Below the pieces are notes generated by a model that worked only from the letters and a program-made list of their open reading frames with translations, was not told the origin of the DNA and searched no databases. 11,139 bases of DNA, from contig JBIKVN010000098.1 in NCBI GenBank assembly GCA_044356865.1, positions 1 to 11,139 of the forward strand, written 5' to 3'. Made by a program: the position numbers and the translations under genes. Every line of letters begins with the position of its first letter. Within the stretch, counting starts at the first letter, position 1. Origin of the DNA: JBEIUL01 sp044356865 (GTDB lineage: Bacteria; Planctomycetota; Phycisphaerae; Phycisphaerales; SM1A02). This document shows, in pieces, positions 1-6,486 of this stretch.

Positions 1-1
1 G

Positions 2-580
2 TGCTGCGCGGGATCGCGGCTTCTGGTCGAGGAGTCGGTGCTGGATGAGGTCCTCGCGAAACTCCGCTGGCGGATGCGGTCGCTGCGGGTGGGCGACCCG
101 CTCGACAAGAACACCGACGTCGGCGCGGTCAACAGCAAGGCCCAGCTCGAGCGGATCCGCGGCTACCTCGACGCCGGCGAGCGCGAGGGCGCGACCCGCG
201 AGGAGATCTGCGAGTCGCGGCTGCCCGCGAAGGGCTTCTGGTGCCGGCCGACGCTCTTCACGAACGTGCAGCCGAGCCACCTCGTCGCCCGCGAGGAGAT
301 CTTCGGACCGGTGCTGGCGGTGATGAGCTTCCGCACGCCGGACGAGGCGGTCACGCGGGCCAACAACACGATGTACGGGCTTTCGGCCGGCGTCTGGACC
401 GAGAAGGGCGCTAAGGCATTCGAGGTCGCCCGCCGCCTGAAGGCCGGCACCGTCTGGTGCAACACCTTCAACCGCTTCGACGCCGCGAGCCCGTTCGGTG
501 GCTTCAAGGAATCCGGTTTCGGCCGCGAGGGCGGCCGGCACGGTCTCGCCGCGTATCTCGACCTTTCCCGACGCTCCTGA
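2..580 (+). CDS. Aldehyde dehydrogenase, C-terminal part (5' truncated by window edge)
   Basis: NAD(P)-dependent aldehyde dehydrogenase that oxidises an aldehyde to the carboxylic acid in the cytoplasm. The frame is open from base 2 and begins CCAGSRLLVEESV. This matches the family motif GQxCxAGSR, so the first codon visible (bases 2-4) should be the catalytic cysteine (Cys302 in ALDH2 numbering). About 192 residues follow, the usual length from that cysteine to the end. Other family motifs are present: EEIFGPV (bases about 293-313) carries the conserved cofactor-site glutamate, and PFGGFKESGFGREGG lies near the C-terminus. The catalytic half therefore looks intact, and the missing part lies before the window. 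The internal ATG at 38 is not the real start because homology continues upstream of it. The gene is probably co-transcribed with the ALDH-like gene 18 bp downstream. Substrate cannot be assigned. The pairing suggests the ALDH16 group. Confidence 0.95.
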   Translation, partial: CCAGSRLLVEESVLDEVLAKLRWRMRSLRVGDPLDKNTDVGAVNSKAQLERIRGYLDAGEREGATREEICESRLPAKGFWCRPTLFTNVQPSHLVAREEIFGPVLAVMSFRTPDEAVTRANNTMYGLSAGVWTEKGAKAFEVARRLKAGTVWCNTFNRFDAASPFGGFKESGFGREGGRHGLAAYLDLSRRS

Positions 581-598
581 ACCGACGGAGACGAACCC

Positions 599-1483
599 GT
601 GCCCCGCGTCACCGTGACCAAGACCTGCAAGCTGTTCGTGAACGGTGCGTTCCCGCGCTCGGAATCAGGGCGAGCCCTCGCCATCGCCGATCGCGCCGGC
701 CGCACCGTCGCGACGATCGCCCACGCGAGTCGCAAGGACTTCCGCGACGCGGTCGAGGCCGCGGCGGCCGCGCAGCCGAAGTGGGCGAGCGCCACCGCGT
801 ACAACCGCGGGCAGATCCTGTATCGCGCGGCGGAGATGGTCGAGGCCCGGCACGCCGAGTTCGTCGACGCGGTGCGGGCGCTCGGGACCGTCACGCCGGC
901 GGTCGCGCGGCGCGAGGTCACCGAGTCGATCGATCGGCTGGTCTGCTGGGCGGGCTGGACCGACAAGATCGCCCAGGTGCTCGGGAACCAGAATCCGGTC
1001 GCGGGGCCCTATTTCGACTTCACGGTGCCGGAGCCGATCGGCGTCGCCGCGGTGTTCGCGCCGGACCGGCCGGCACTGCTCGGGCTGGTCTCGCTGCTCG
1101 CACCGGCGATCGCGGCCGGCAACGCGTGCGTGGCCGTCGCGTCCGACGCGAACCCGCTGCCGGCGGTGGCGTTCATGGAGTCGCTCGCCACGAGCGACCT
1201 TCCGGCCGGCGTCGTGAACATCCTCACCGGCAAGCGCGACGAGCTGGTCGCGGCCGCGGCAAGCCATCGCGAGGTCGGGGCGATCGTCGCGGCGGGCACG
1301 AGTGCCGCGCAGGCGAAGGCCTTGCGGCTTGGCGTCGGCGAGAATCTCAAGCGGGTCCGCATCGACGGCGAGTCGAAGCACGACGCGGGCCTCGACTGGT
1401 CGGGCGACGAGCGCTGGACGGGGCCGGACGCGCTCGAGGCGCTGCTCGATCAAAAGACGATCTGGCACCCGAGCGCTACCTGA
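599..1483 (+). CDS. Truncated ALDH-like protein without catalytic domain (ALDH16 C-terminal-domain-like)
   Basis: A 294-residue protein similar to the N-terminal, cofactor-binding half of aldehyde dehydrogenases. KLFVNGAFPRSESG (11-24) is the usual ALDH opening, and the Rossmann region runs PEPIGVAAVFAPDRPALLGL through LAPAIAAGNACVAV (144-180) to LPAGVVNILTG (201-211). The residues that do chemistry are absent. The PWN motif with the catalytic asparagine reads PDR (155-157), the KPxE cofactor motif reads ASDA (181-184), and the chain ends before the catalytic glutamate and cysteine regions could appear. A GTG start at 599 is chosen because GGAG lies at 587-590, 8 nt upstream, and homology begins soon after. 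No remnant of a lost catalytic half follows, because the opposing gene begins 3 bp after the stop, so the short form looks stable rather than decayed. Known ALDH16 enzymes carry an extra C-terminal Rossmann-plus-flap domain. By inference this protein is that domain as a separate subunit. It could instead be a degenerate paralogue. Confidence 0.85.
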   Translation: MPRVTVTKTCKLFVNGAFPRSESGRALAIADRAGRTVATIAHASRKDFRDAVEAAAAAQPKWASATAYNRGQILYRAAEMVEARHAEFVDAVRALGTVTPAVARREVTESIDRLVCWAGWTDKIAQVLGNQNPVAGPYFDFTVPEPIGVAAVFAPDRPALLGLVSLLAPAIAAGNACVAVASDANPLPAVAFMESLATSDLPAGVVNILTGKRDELVAAAASHREVGAIVAAGTSAAQAKALRLGVGENLKRVRIDGESKHDAGLDWSGDERWTGPDALEALLDQKTIWHPSAT

Positions 1484-1486
1484 CGT

Positions 1487-4255
1487 TCAACCGCGCGGCC
1501 GCAGCGAGATCGACTTCGGGACGGCGCCGTCGCGGGTGAAAATCTCGACGAGATTCTCGCCTTCGACCAGGAGATCGCTCGGCACGGGAATCGGCGACGC
1601 ATCAGGCGCCGCGGTCCGGATCGCCGGTTGGCCGTTCACCAGCACGCTGCCGTCGAGGGCGATGCCGAGGTCAAGTTCGGCCGACTCCGGCCGCGTCGCG
1701 AGCATGACGATGCCCCGCGTCCATGTCGGCTGGCCGCTCGACTTGCCCGCGACCGGCGGAAGTCCTCGGGCGGGCGGCATCCAGCTCGCGAACGCCCACT
1801 TCGGCTCGCCGCCGAGGGGCTCGAGGCACTCGAAGAGACGGGTCCGCTTGACGACCGAGGCCATCGCCGCGGCATCGATCGCCTCGTCGGGAACGATCGC
1901 GATCTCGAAGTTGCCGGGCTTCGCTCCCTCGAATCGCCACGGATCGACGACCGTCGACGCGGTCGCGGGTTCGCCCGCGCCGATGCGGGCCGCCGGCTTG
2001 CCGTTCACCAGGACCGACGCGGTGAGGCCGCCGTCCGTCGGCACCGTGAGCAGGATCGGGGTCTTCCGCTTGTGGGCGAACGAGAACGTCGCCGCGTCGC
2101 CGGGCACCGTCTCGTCCTGGTGGCGGCCGTGGCGGAACGAGCCGAGTGCGAACGGGTTCGCCGCGAACGGGCGCTTCGCCGCGGCCTTCACGCCCTTGAG
2201 CGGCTCGACCGCGACGATCGGGCCCGGCAGGCCGCTCGTCCGACCGAGCAGGTCACCCGCGGTGGGCCGGCCAAGGCTCTCGACCAGCGCGACCAGCCGA
2301 TGCTCGCCGGCGGCGATCTTCATCGTGAACGGCAGAGGCTGGGCGCCGGGTCCGTTCCCGAACGTACCGAGCGGCTTGCCGTCGAGCCAGAACGTCGCGC
2401 GGTCGGCCAGCGCCGGCGCCGCGATCGTCACGCTTCCCGCCGACGACCTGCGGAAGGCGAGGCGATACCAGCCGTATCCGCGGCGGGCGCCGCACGCGGC
2501 GAGCGAGCGCGGGCCGCGGATCATCGCGTAACGATCGCTCGAGCCCTCGAAAAGCTCGCGTTCGGGGAAGACTCCGACGATCCGCGCCGCGACGGGGCTC
2601 GCGGCCTTCGGACGCGGCGCCGACGGGACCGCGGCGACCGCGCCCTTCGCGTCGATCCGCACCGCCTTCCGGAATCCGCTCGCGGGCGTCGCCAGGCCGC
2701 CCGCCGAGATCGACTCGGCGCCGAACACGACCGTCGTCCCGTCGGCAAGCATCGTGTCCGCCTGCCGCTCGTTGCAGACCACGATCACGAGCTTCTTGAG
2801 GGCCACGATCGACGGCGCGACTTCTCCGGACGCGGGCACGGCAAGCTGGTGCCATTGCCCGTCGATCTTGACGTTCGCCGTCGTTCCGGCGACGCCGCAG
2901 AAGACGACGATGGTCCGGTTGACCAGCCCGATCGGCACGACGTCCGCCTCGTTCAGCGTGCCATTCCCGCCGAGATCAGCTCCGAACAGGAACCACGAGA
3001 CCTCGCCGGCAAGCGGCCGCACCGGGAAGACGCGACCGTCGCGGAGCAGCAGCGGGACCTCGTCCGATCCCTTGGTCTTTCCGCCCGCTTGGCCGCCCGC
3101 CTGGCCGCCCACCCGGCCTCGAAACACGAACACCGCCTCGCCGCCCGGACCGCGGATCGGCACCACGAACGGTCCGGCGCCCGGCCGGCCGCGATCGGGA
3201 CACGCCACCGTCGGCTGCGAGCCCGGCTCGACCGTGAGGAAGAGCGAAGCGAAGCCGCTTGCGAACGAGGCGATCCGCCGGACCGCACCGGAACCCTCGC
3301 GCGGCCCGCCGCGGTCATCGAACAACGAGCCGACCGACGCGAGCGGCGCGAGGAAGCCCTCGATGGGAAAGCTCGGGTCGCCGAACCGGCGGCCGACGGT
3401 CGCGCCGCGATGGCGCTCGGCGAACGCGTCAAGCACGAGAAACTGCGCACCCGAGGCCAAGGCCCGCGCGAGCCGGCCGGCCATCGCCTCGCTCACGTCC
3501 TCGGGCGGCTTGGCACCCACCAAGACGAGCCCCAGCGGATGCCGAACACCGACCAGCCGCGGTCGCTCGGTCGACACCGAAGCCAGCTGACGTCCCGTCG
3601 CAAGCAGGTCGTTCCAGCCGTCCCAGACGTCGATCGCCCCGTCGGCCATCGCGTGCAGGCGGTTCGCGGTCAGGGTCGGCACGTTGAAGCCGACCTCGCG
3701 GGCGAACCGCTGGAGCTCATCGAAGTAGCGATCGGCCTCGTCGCCGCCGCAGAAGTAGGCATCCTCGAGCTGCACCGCGATGATCGGGCCGGGCTCGCGC
3801 TTCCCGGCGTTGGTCGACTCGCTCGCCTGGAGCGACGCGAGCTGGCCGGCGACCGCCCGGTACCACCGCGTCACCCGATCGAGAAACGCGGGATTCCTCT
3901 GCCGGACGCGAAGGTCGGGCACATCCCCGATCCAGGCCGGCAGGCCGCCACCGTCCCAGGTTCCGCCCACCGACGGGCCGATGCGGACGATCAGCATCAG
4001 CTCGTGGACCGCGCATTCCCGGGCGAAGGCCGCGATATCGAGCCCATCGGCGAAACCGAAGCGATCGGGCGACGGCTCGTGCAACCCCCACGACGCGCTG
4101 GTCACGATGGTGTTGAATCCCGCCCGCCGGGCCGCGGCCAGCGAGGCCGCCCAGCGCGACCGCGGGGTCAGCGCGTACTCAAGCCCGGCCGCGACCAGCC
4201 AGACCTTTCGGTTGCGGACCGTGAAACTCTGGCCGTCAAAGGTGACCGCGGGCAT
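1487..4255 (-). CDS. GH35 beta-galactosidase-like protein, catalytic glutamates apparently lost
   Basis: A 922-residue protein with the family 35 glycosidase barrel at its N-terminus. Recognisable GH35 signatures are PRSRWAASL (31-39), WGLHEP (56-61), RIGPSVGGTWDGGGLPAWIG (91-110) and GPIIAVQLEDAYF (156-168). Active GH35 enzymes have VQxENEYG here, with the second Glu as acid/base; this protein has Ala at that place (166). Where the family has the nucleophile in LxNSEFYTGW, it reads LVGVRHPLG (234-242), with Arg or His instead. Two jelly-roll, galactose-binding-like domains follow (about 593-680 and 815-920), in the same order as in GH35. No signal peptide is visible, so a cytoplasmic location is inferred. 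The start at 4255 is chosen because the barrel homology begins at MPAVTFDGQSF; the frame stays open upstream to 4525 but would run into the divergent gene. No clear ribosome site precedes it. It is either a sugar-binding pseudoenzyme or an enzyme with relocated catalytic residues. Confidence 0.8.
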   Translation of the reverse strand: MPAVTFDGQSFTVRNRKVWLVAAGLEYALTPRSRWAASLAAARRAGFNTIVTSASWGLHEPSPDRFGFADGLDIAAFARECAVHELMLIVRIGPSVGGTWDGGGLPAWIGDVPDLRVRQRNPAFLDRVTRWYRAVAGQLASLQASESTNAGKREPGPIIAVQLEDAYFCGGDEADRYFDELQRFAREVGFNVPTLTANRLHAMADGAIDVWDGWNDLLATGRQLASVSTERPRLVGVRHPLGLVLVGAKPPEDVSEAMAGRLARALASGAQFLVLDAFAERHRGATVGRRFGDPSFPIEGFLAPLASVGSLFDDRGGPREGSGAVRRIASFASGFASLFLTVEPGSQPTVACPDRGRPGAGPFVVPIRGPGGEAVFVFRGRVGGQAGGQAGGKTKGSDEVPLLLRDGRVFPVRPLAGEVSWFLFGADLGGNGTLNEADVVPIGLVNRTIVVFCGVAGTTANVKIDGQWHQLAVPASGEVAPSIVALKKLVIVVCNERQADTMLADGTTVVFGAESISAGGLATPASGFRKAVRIDAKGAVAAVPSAPRPKAASPVAARIVGVFPERELFEGSSDRYAMIRGPRSLAACGARRGYGWYRLAFRRSSAGSVTIAAPALADRATFWLDGKPLGTFGNGPGAQPLPFTMKIAAGEHRLVALVESLGRPTAGDLLGRTSGLPGPIVAVEPLKGVKAAAKRPFAANPFALGSFRHGRHQDETVPGDAATFSFAHKRKTPILLTVPTDGGLTASVLVNGKPAARIGAGEPATASTVVDPWRFEGAKPGNFEIAIVPDEAIDAAAMASVVKRTRLFECLEPLGGEPKWAFASWMPPARGLPPVAGKSSGQPTWTRGIVMLATRPESAELDLGIALDGSVLVNGQPAIRTAAPDASPIPVPSDLLVEGENLVEIFTRDGAVPKSISLRPRG
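3083..3118. repeat. Three tandem 12-bp units inside the GH35-like gene
   Basis: Three adjacent copies of a 12-base unit: gcccgcttggcc, gcccgcctggcc and gcccacccggcc. Read on the minus strand they encode the glycine-rich linker around GGQAGGQAGG (residues 383-392) between the barrel and the following beta-rich region. Reading frame is kept because the unit length is a multiple of three. Probably a short slippage repeat in a tolerant linker. Confidence 0.7.
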
Positions 4256-4409
4256 CGGGTGGGCGGTTTCGTGCGAAAGGCGGAGGCGGACGCAGCCGGA
4301 GCGTCCGATGATGGTTCTCGGGGGCGGGAGTGTGGCAGAATCCCCGGTCTCCGGCAAAGTTCCCGTCCGTTCAGGCCCTCCCCACCATCCGATCCGGATC
4401 TTCCGTTCC
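4256..4409. promoter_or_regulatory. Divergent intergenic region between GH35-like and TolC-like genes
   Basis: This 154-bp gap separates two divergently transcribed genes and must hold both promoters if the chosen starts are right. A possible -10 element for the plus strand is CAGAAT at 4336-4341, but no good -35 box lies at the right distance, so no promoter is claimed firmly. In-frame alternative starts for the TolC-like gene exist here (ATG 4311, GTG 4332). They would place an unusually long, poorly hydrophobic stretch in front of the lipoprotein signal. No clear operator palindrome was seen. Confidence 0.3.
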
Positions 4410-6191
4410 GTGTTCCGATCCGACGCCCCCACCTCACCCGCTTCACTCCGTCTTGCCGCGTCGCTCACCCTCGCGGCTGCGGTCGCCGGCTGCACCTCGC
4501 TGGCCCAGGTCGACTCGAACGCCAACGAGAAGCTGAAGACCAGCGCTGAGGCGATCGGGGGCGAGTCGGCATACCCGAGTTACGACTCGCGCCGCTACGA
4601 GGCGGGCGAGATGTTCCCCGAACTGAAGCCGGGAACCTACGACCCGCCGACCGACAACCCGGCCCGCGAGGACCTGCGGTTCCGGCCGCGGGCCACCGAC
4701 GACAACAACGCCGACGAGATCATCGCCCGCTTCAACGCGATGGCGCAGATTCCGCCCGAGGCCGAGATTCTCACCCTGCCCGGGGCGGTCGCTTTCGCCC
4801 AGCAGCACTCGCCCGAGTATCTCGCCGCCGAGGAGTTCTACATCATCAGTTCGCTGCGGCTGCTCATCGAGGAGCACCGCTGGGGACCGCGGTTCTTCAA
4901 CGACACCGCGGCGTTCGTCAACGCGAACGAGATCGACGACGGCCGCTACAACACGGCGGTCAACGTGCTGAACGACTACAGCGTCGTGCAGCGGCTGCCC
5001 TACGGTGGCGAGATCGCGGCCCAGTTCCTCGTCGCGGCCACGCAGCAGCTCGACAACGAGATCGGGGTCGACGGGACCCAGAGCGCCGACCTCATCCTCT
5101 CCGGCAACGTCCCGCTGCTGCGGGGAGCGGGGCTGGTGGCGCAAGAGCCGCTCATCCAGGCCCGGCGCAACCTCATCTACGCCGCCCGCGAGTTCCAGGG
5201 CTTCCGCCGGAGCTTCTACTTCGAGATCACCGCCGATTACCTCGACCTGGTGCTGCGCATGCAGGAAATCGCCAACGCCGAGCGGCAGGTTGCGGTCAGC
5301 CAGAAGGTCGAGGAGCGCGAGACCGCGATGGTCGAAGCCGGACGGACCGATCCGTTCCAGGCCGATCTCGCCCGGCAGAACACGCTGTTCGCGATCGATC
5401 GGATGGCCCAGCTCCGCGAGAACTTCCGCTTCCAGCTCGACCGCTTCAAGGTGCGGATCGGCATGGAGACCACGCGGTCGATCGGCATCGACCCGACCGC
5501 CCTCGTGCTGCCCATCCCGAAGGCAACGCTCGACGACGCGGTGCGGACCGCCCTCGACTATCGACTCGACCTCCAGACCGAGGCCGACCGCGTCGACGAT
5601 GCGCGCCGGGACGTCAATGTCGCCAAGAACAACCTGCTCGGCGACCTCAATCTCGAGATGCGGGCGGCGATGCCGACCGACCAGGACCTGCTCCGCAGCG
5701 GCCTCCAATTCCAGCCCGACCAGACCGACTACACCGCGGGCGTGGTCTTCAGCGCCCCGCTCGACCGGATGATCGAGGAGGCCCAGTACCGCGAGGCCCA
5801 GATCGGCCTCGAGCAGGTCAAGCGCGAGTACTGGCGGTTCCGCGACACCGTCGCCGTCGAGGCCCGCCAAGCGGTGCGGGCGATCGAGAAGAACCAGTTC
5901 TCGCTGCTCATCTCGCAACGGAACGTCGAGACCGCCCGCAAGCGGCAGGCCGCGATCGACGCCAAGCCCGACCGCGCGACCGCCCGCGACCGGACCGAGG
6001 CCGTGAACGGCATGCAGCGGGCCGAGGACCGCCTCGCCCAGGCCGAGCGGGATCTCCAGCTGGCGATCCTCGGCTACCTGCTCACGACGGGGCAACTCCG
6101 GGTGAAGCCCGACGGCAACCTCGCCCCGATCCCGGGCATGGACGTCGCGGCAATCGAGGGCCCCGAGGTGATGATCGAGAAGGGTCCGTAA
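4410..6191 (+). CDS. TolC-family outer-membrane efflux lipoprotein
   Basis: A 593-residue outer-membrane channel protein of the TolC/OEP family, the exit duct of a tripartite export system. A GTG start at 4410 gives a compact lipoprotein signal: SLRLAASLTLAAAVAGC (12-28), with Val-Ala-Gly-Cys as lipobox and Cys28 as the acylated residue. Two OEP repeats follow, about 120-350 and 376-560. Each has long amphipathic helical stretches (for example 272-345 and 452-550) and a strand segment typical of the channel (LILSGNVPLLRGAGL, 228-242, and YTAGVVFSAPLDR, 441-453). Residues 30-110 form an acidic N-terminal extension without a recognised domain. It lies upstream of a membrane-fusion protein on the same strand, the usual partner. 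No Shine-Dalgarno site precedes the GTG, so the start rests on the signal peptide. Substrate is unknown; no inner-membrane pump gene is in the window. Confidence 0.9.
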   Translation: MFRSDAPTSPASLRLAASLTLAAAVAGCTSLAQVDSNANEKLKTSAEAIGGESAYPSYDSRRYEAGEMFPELKPGTYDPPTDNPAREDLRFRPRATDDNNADEIIARFNAMAQIPPEAEILTLPGAVAFAQQHSPEYLAAEEFYIISSLRLLIEEHRWGPRFFNDTAAFVNANEIDDGRYNTAVNVLNDYSVVQRLPYGGEIAAQFLVAATQQLDNEIGVDGTQSADLILSGNVPLLRGAGLVAQEPLIQARRNLIYAAREFQGFRRSFYFEITADYLDLVLRMQEIANAERQVAVSQKVEERETAMVEAGRTDPFQADLARQNTLFAIDRMAQLRENFRFQLDRFKVRIGMETTRSIGIDPTALVLPIPKATLDDAVRTALDYRLDLQTEADRVDDARRDVNVAKNNLLGDLNLEMRAAMPTDQDLLRSGLQFQPDQTDYTAGVVFSAPLDRMIEEAQYREAQIGLEQVKREYWRFRDTVAVEARQAVRAIEKNQFSLLISQRNVETARKRQAAIDAKPDRATARDRTEAVNGMQRAEDRLAQAERDLQLAILGYLLTTGQLRVKPDGNLAPIPGMDVAAIEGPEVMIEKGP

Positions 6192-6209
6192 ACCCGCCGG
6201 AACGCGGGT
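6192..6209. repeat. Short inverted repeat directly after the TolC-like gene
   Basis: The repeat acccgc, six-base loop, gcgggt starts at the base after the stop codon of the TolC-like gene. On the plus strand it is followed by an A-rich, not T-rich, stretch (6211-6220), so it is not a typical intrinsic terminator for that gene. It might still protect the 3' end of the message. Confidence 0.45.
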
Positions 6210-6210
6210 C

Positions 6211-6251
6211 AAAAAAGAAAGCGGGCCGCATCCCTAAGGGACGCGACCCGC
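6211..6251 (-). terminator. Strong intrinsic terminator reading on the minus strand, without a gene before it
   Basis: Read on the minus strand, bases 6251 to 6221 form a GC-rich hairpin closed by GCGGG/CCCGC. It has a stem of about 14 pairs and a three-base TTA loop, followed at once by TTTCTTTTTT (6220-6211). Two positions (6226 with 6246, 6230 with 6242) are A.C mismatches on the plus strand but G.U pairs in minus-strand RNA. On the plus strand no T-run follows the hairpin. Both points give its direction as minus. The nearest annotated minus-strand gene upstream (rmuC) ends at 8234, with the whole membrane-fusion gene in between. Confidence 0.75.
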
Positions 6252-6357
6252 GCGAAAGGAGTGTGCGGGAACGATAGCGGCTTCTTTCCCGCGTGCATGT
6301 TCGTGTCCATGAATTGTGGAAAGCATCCAACGGCGCGGTTGCACGAAGACGCAACCC
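6211..6357 (-). ncRNA. Candidate small structured RNA antisense to the TolC/MFP intergenic region
   Basis: Inferred from the orphan minus-strand terminator at its 3' end and from hairpins before it. Bases 6356-6337 on the minus strand give GGTTGC/GCAACC plus two G.U pairs around a CTTC loop; the same inner pairs are A.C mismatches on the plus strand. Bases 6292-6265 give GCGGGAA/TTCCCGC with a 14-base loop, but this hairpin can be extended by pairing only on the plus strand, so it does not support the same direction. No promoter could be placed with confidence, and the 5' end is a guess that may lie anywhere up to about 6480. It does not match the conserved cores of tmRNA, RNase P RNA or SRP RNA as I know them. 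The alternative is the tail of a longer antisense transcript. Confidence 0.35.
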
Positions 6358-6486
6358 GTGATTCGAAGTCGGGTACCGCCCGGTCTCGGGGCGTCGCGGG
6401 CGATCGGGCCTAAGGTTGGCTCCGCTCCGGCCTTGCGACCGATGTCGGGCGTTCCCTCGGAGTTGCTCTCTGGATCGAGATTCTTC

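Noticed and set aside
4256..4525. Longer N-terminus for the GH35-like protein
   Set aside because: The extra 90 residues show no homology or signal peptide and overlap the divergent TolC-like gene. GH35 similarity begins right after the start at 4255.
1302..4549. Long plus-strand frames opposite the GH35-like gene (over 900 codons)
   Set aside because: They are arginine-rich mirror frames of a GC-rich gene and carry no domain, while the minus-strand frame shows clear GH35 motifs.
6192..6251. Plus-strand terminator of the TolC-like gene
   Set aside because: Neither hairpin is followed by a T-run on the plus strand. The run lies between them as A residues, so the signal fits only the minus strand.
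6209..6310. 33-codon minus-strand frame starting MDTNMHAGKK and ending inside the terminator T-run
   Set aside because: Its last codons are formed by the terminator stem and T-run themselves, and no ribosome site precedes it. A hairpin terminator inside a coding region is unlikely.
6350..6380. TTCGAA-containing stretch resembling a tRNA or tmRNA T-arm
   Set aside because: The flanking bases do not give a five-pair stem with a seven-base loop on either strand, and no acceptor, D or anticodon arm could be fitted.
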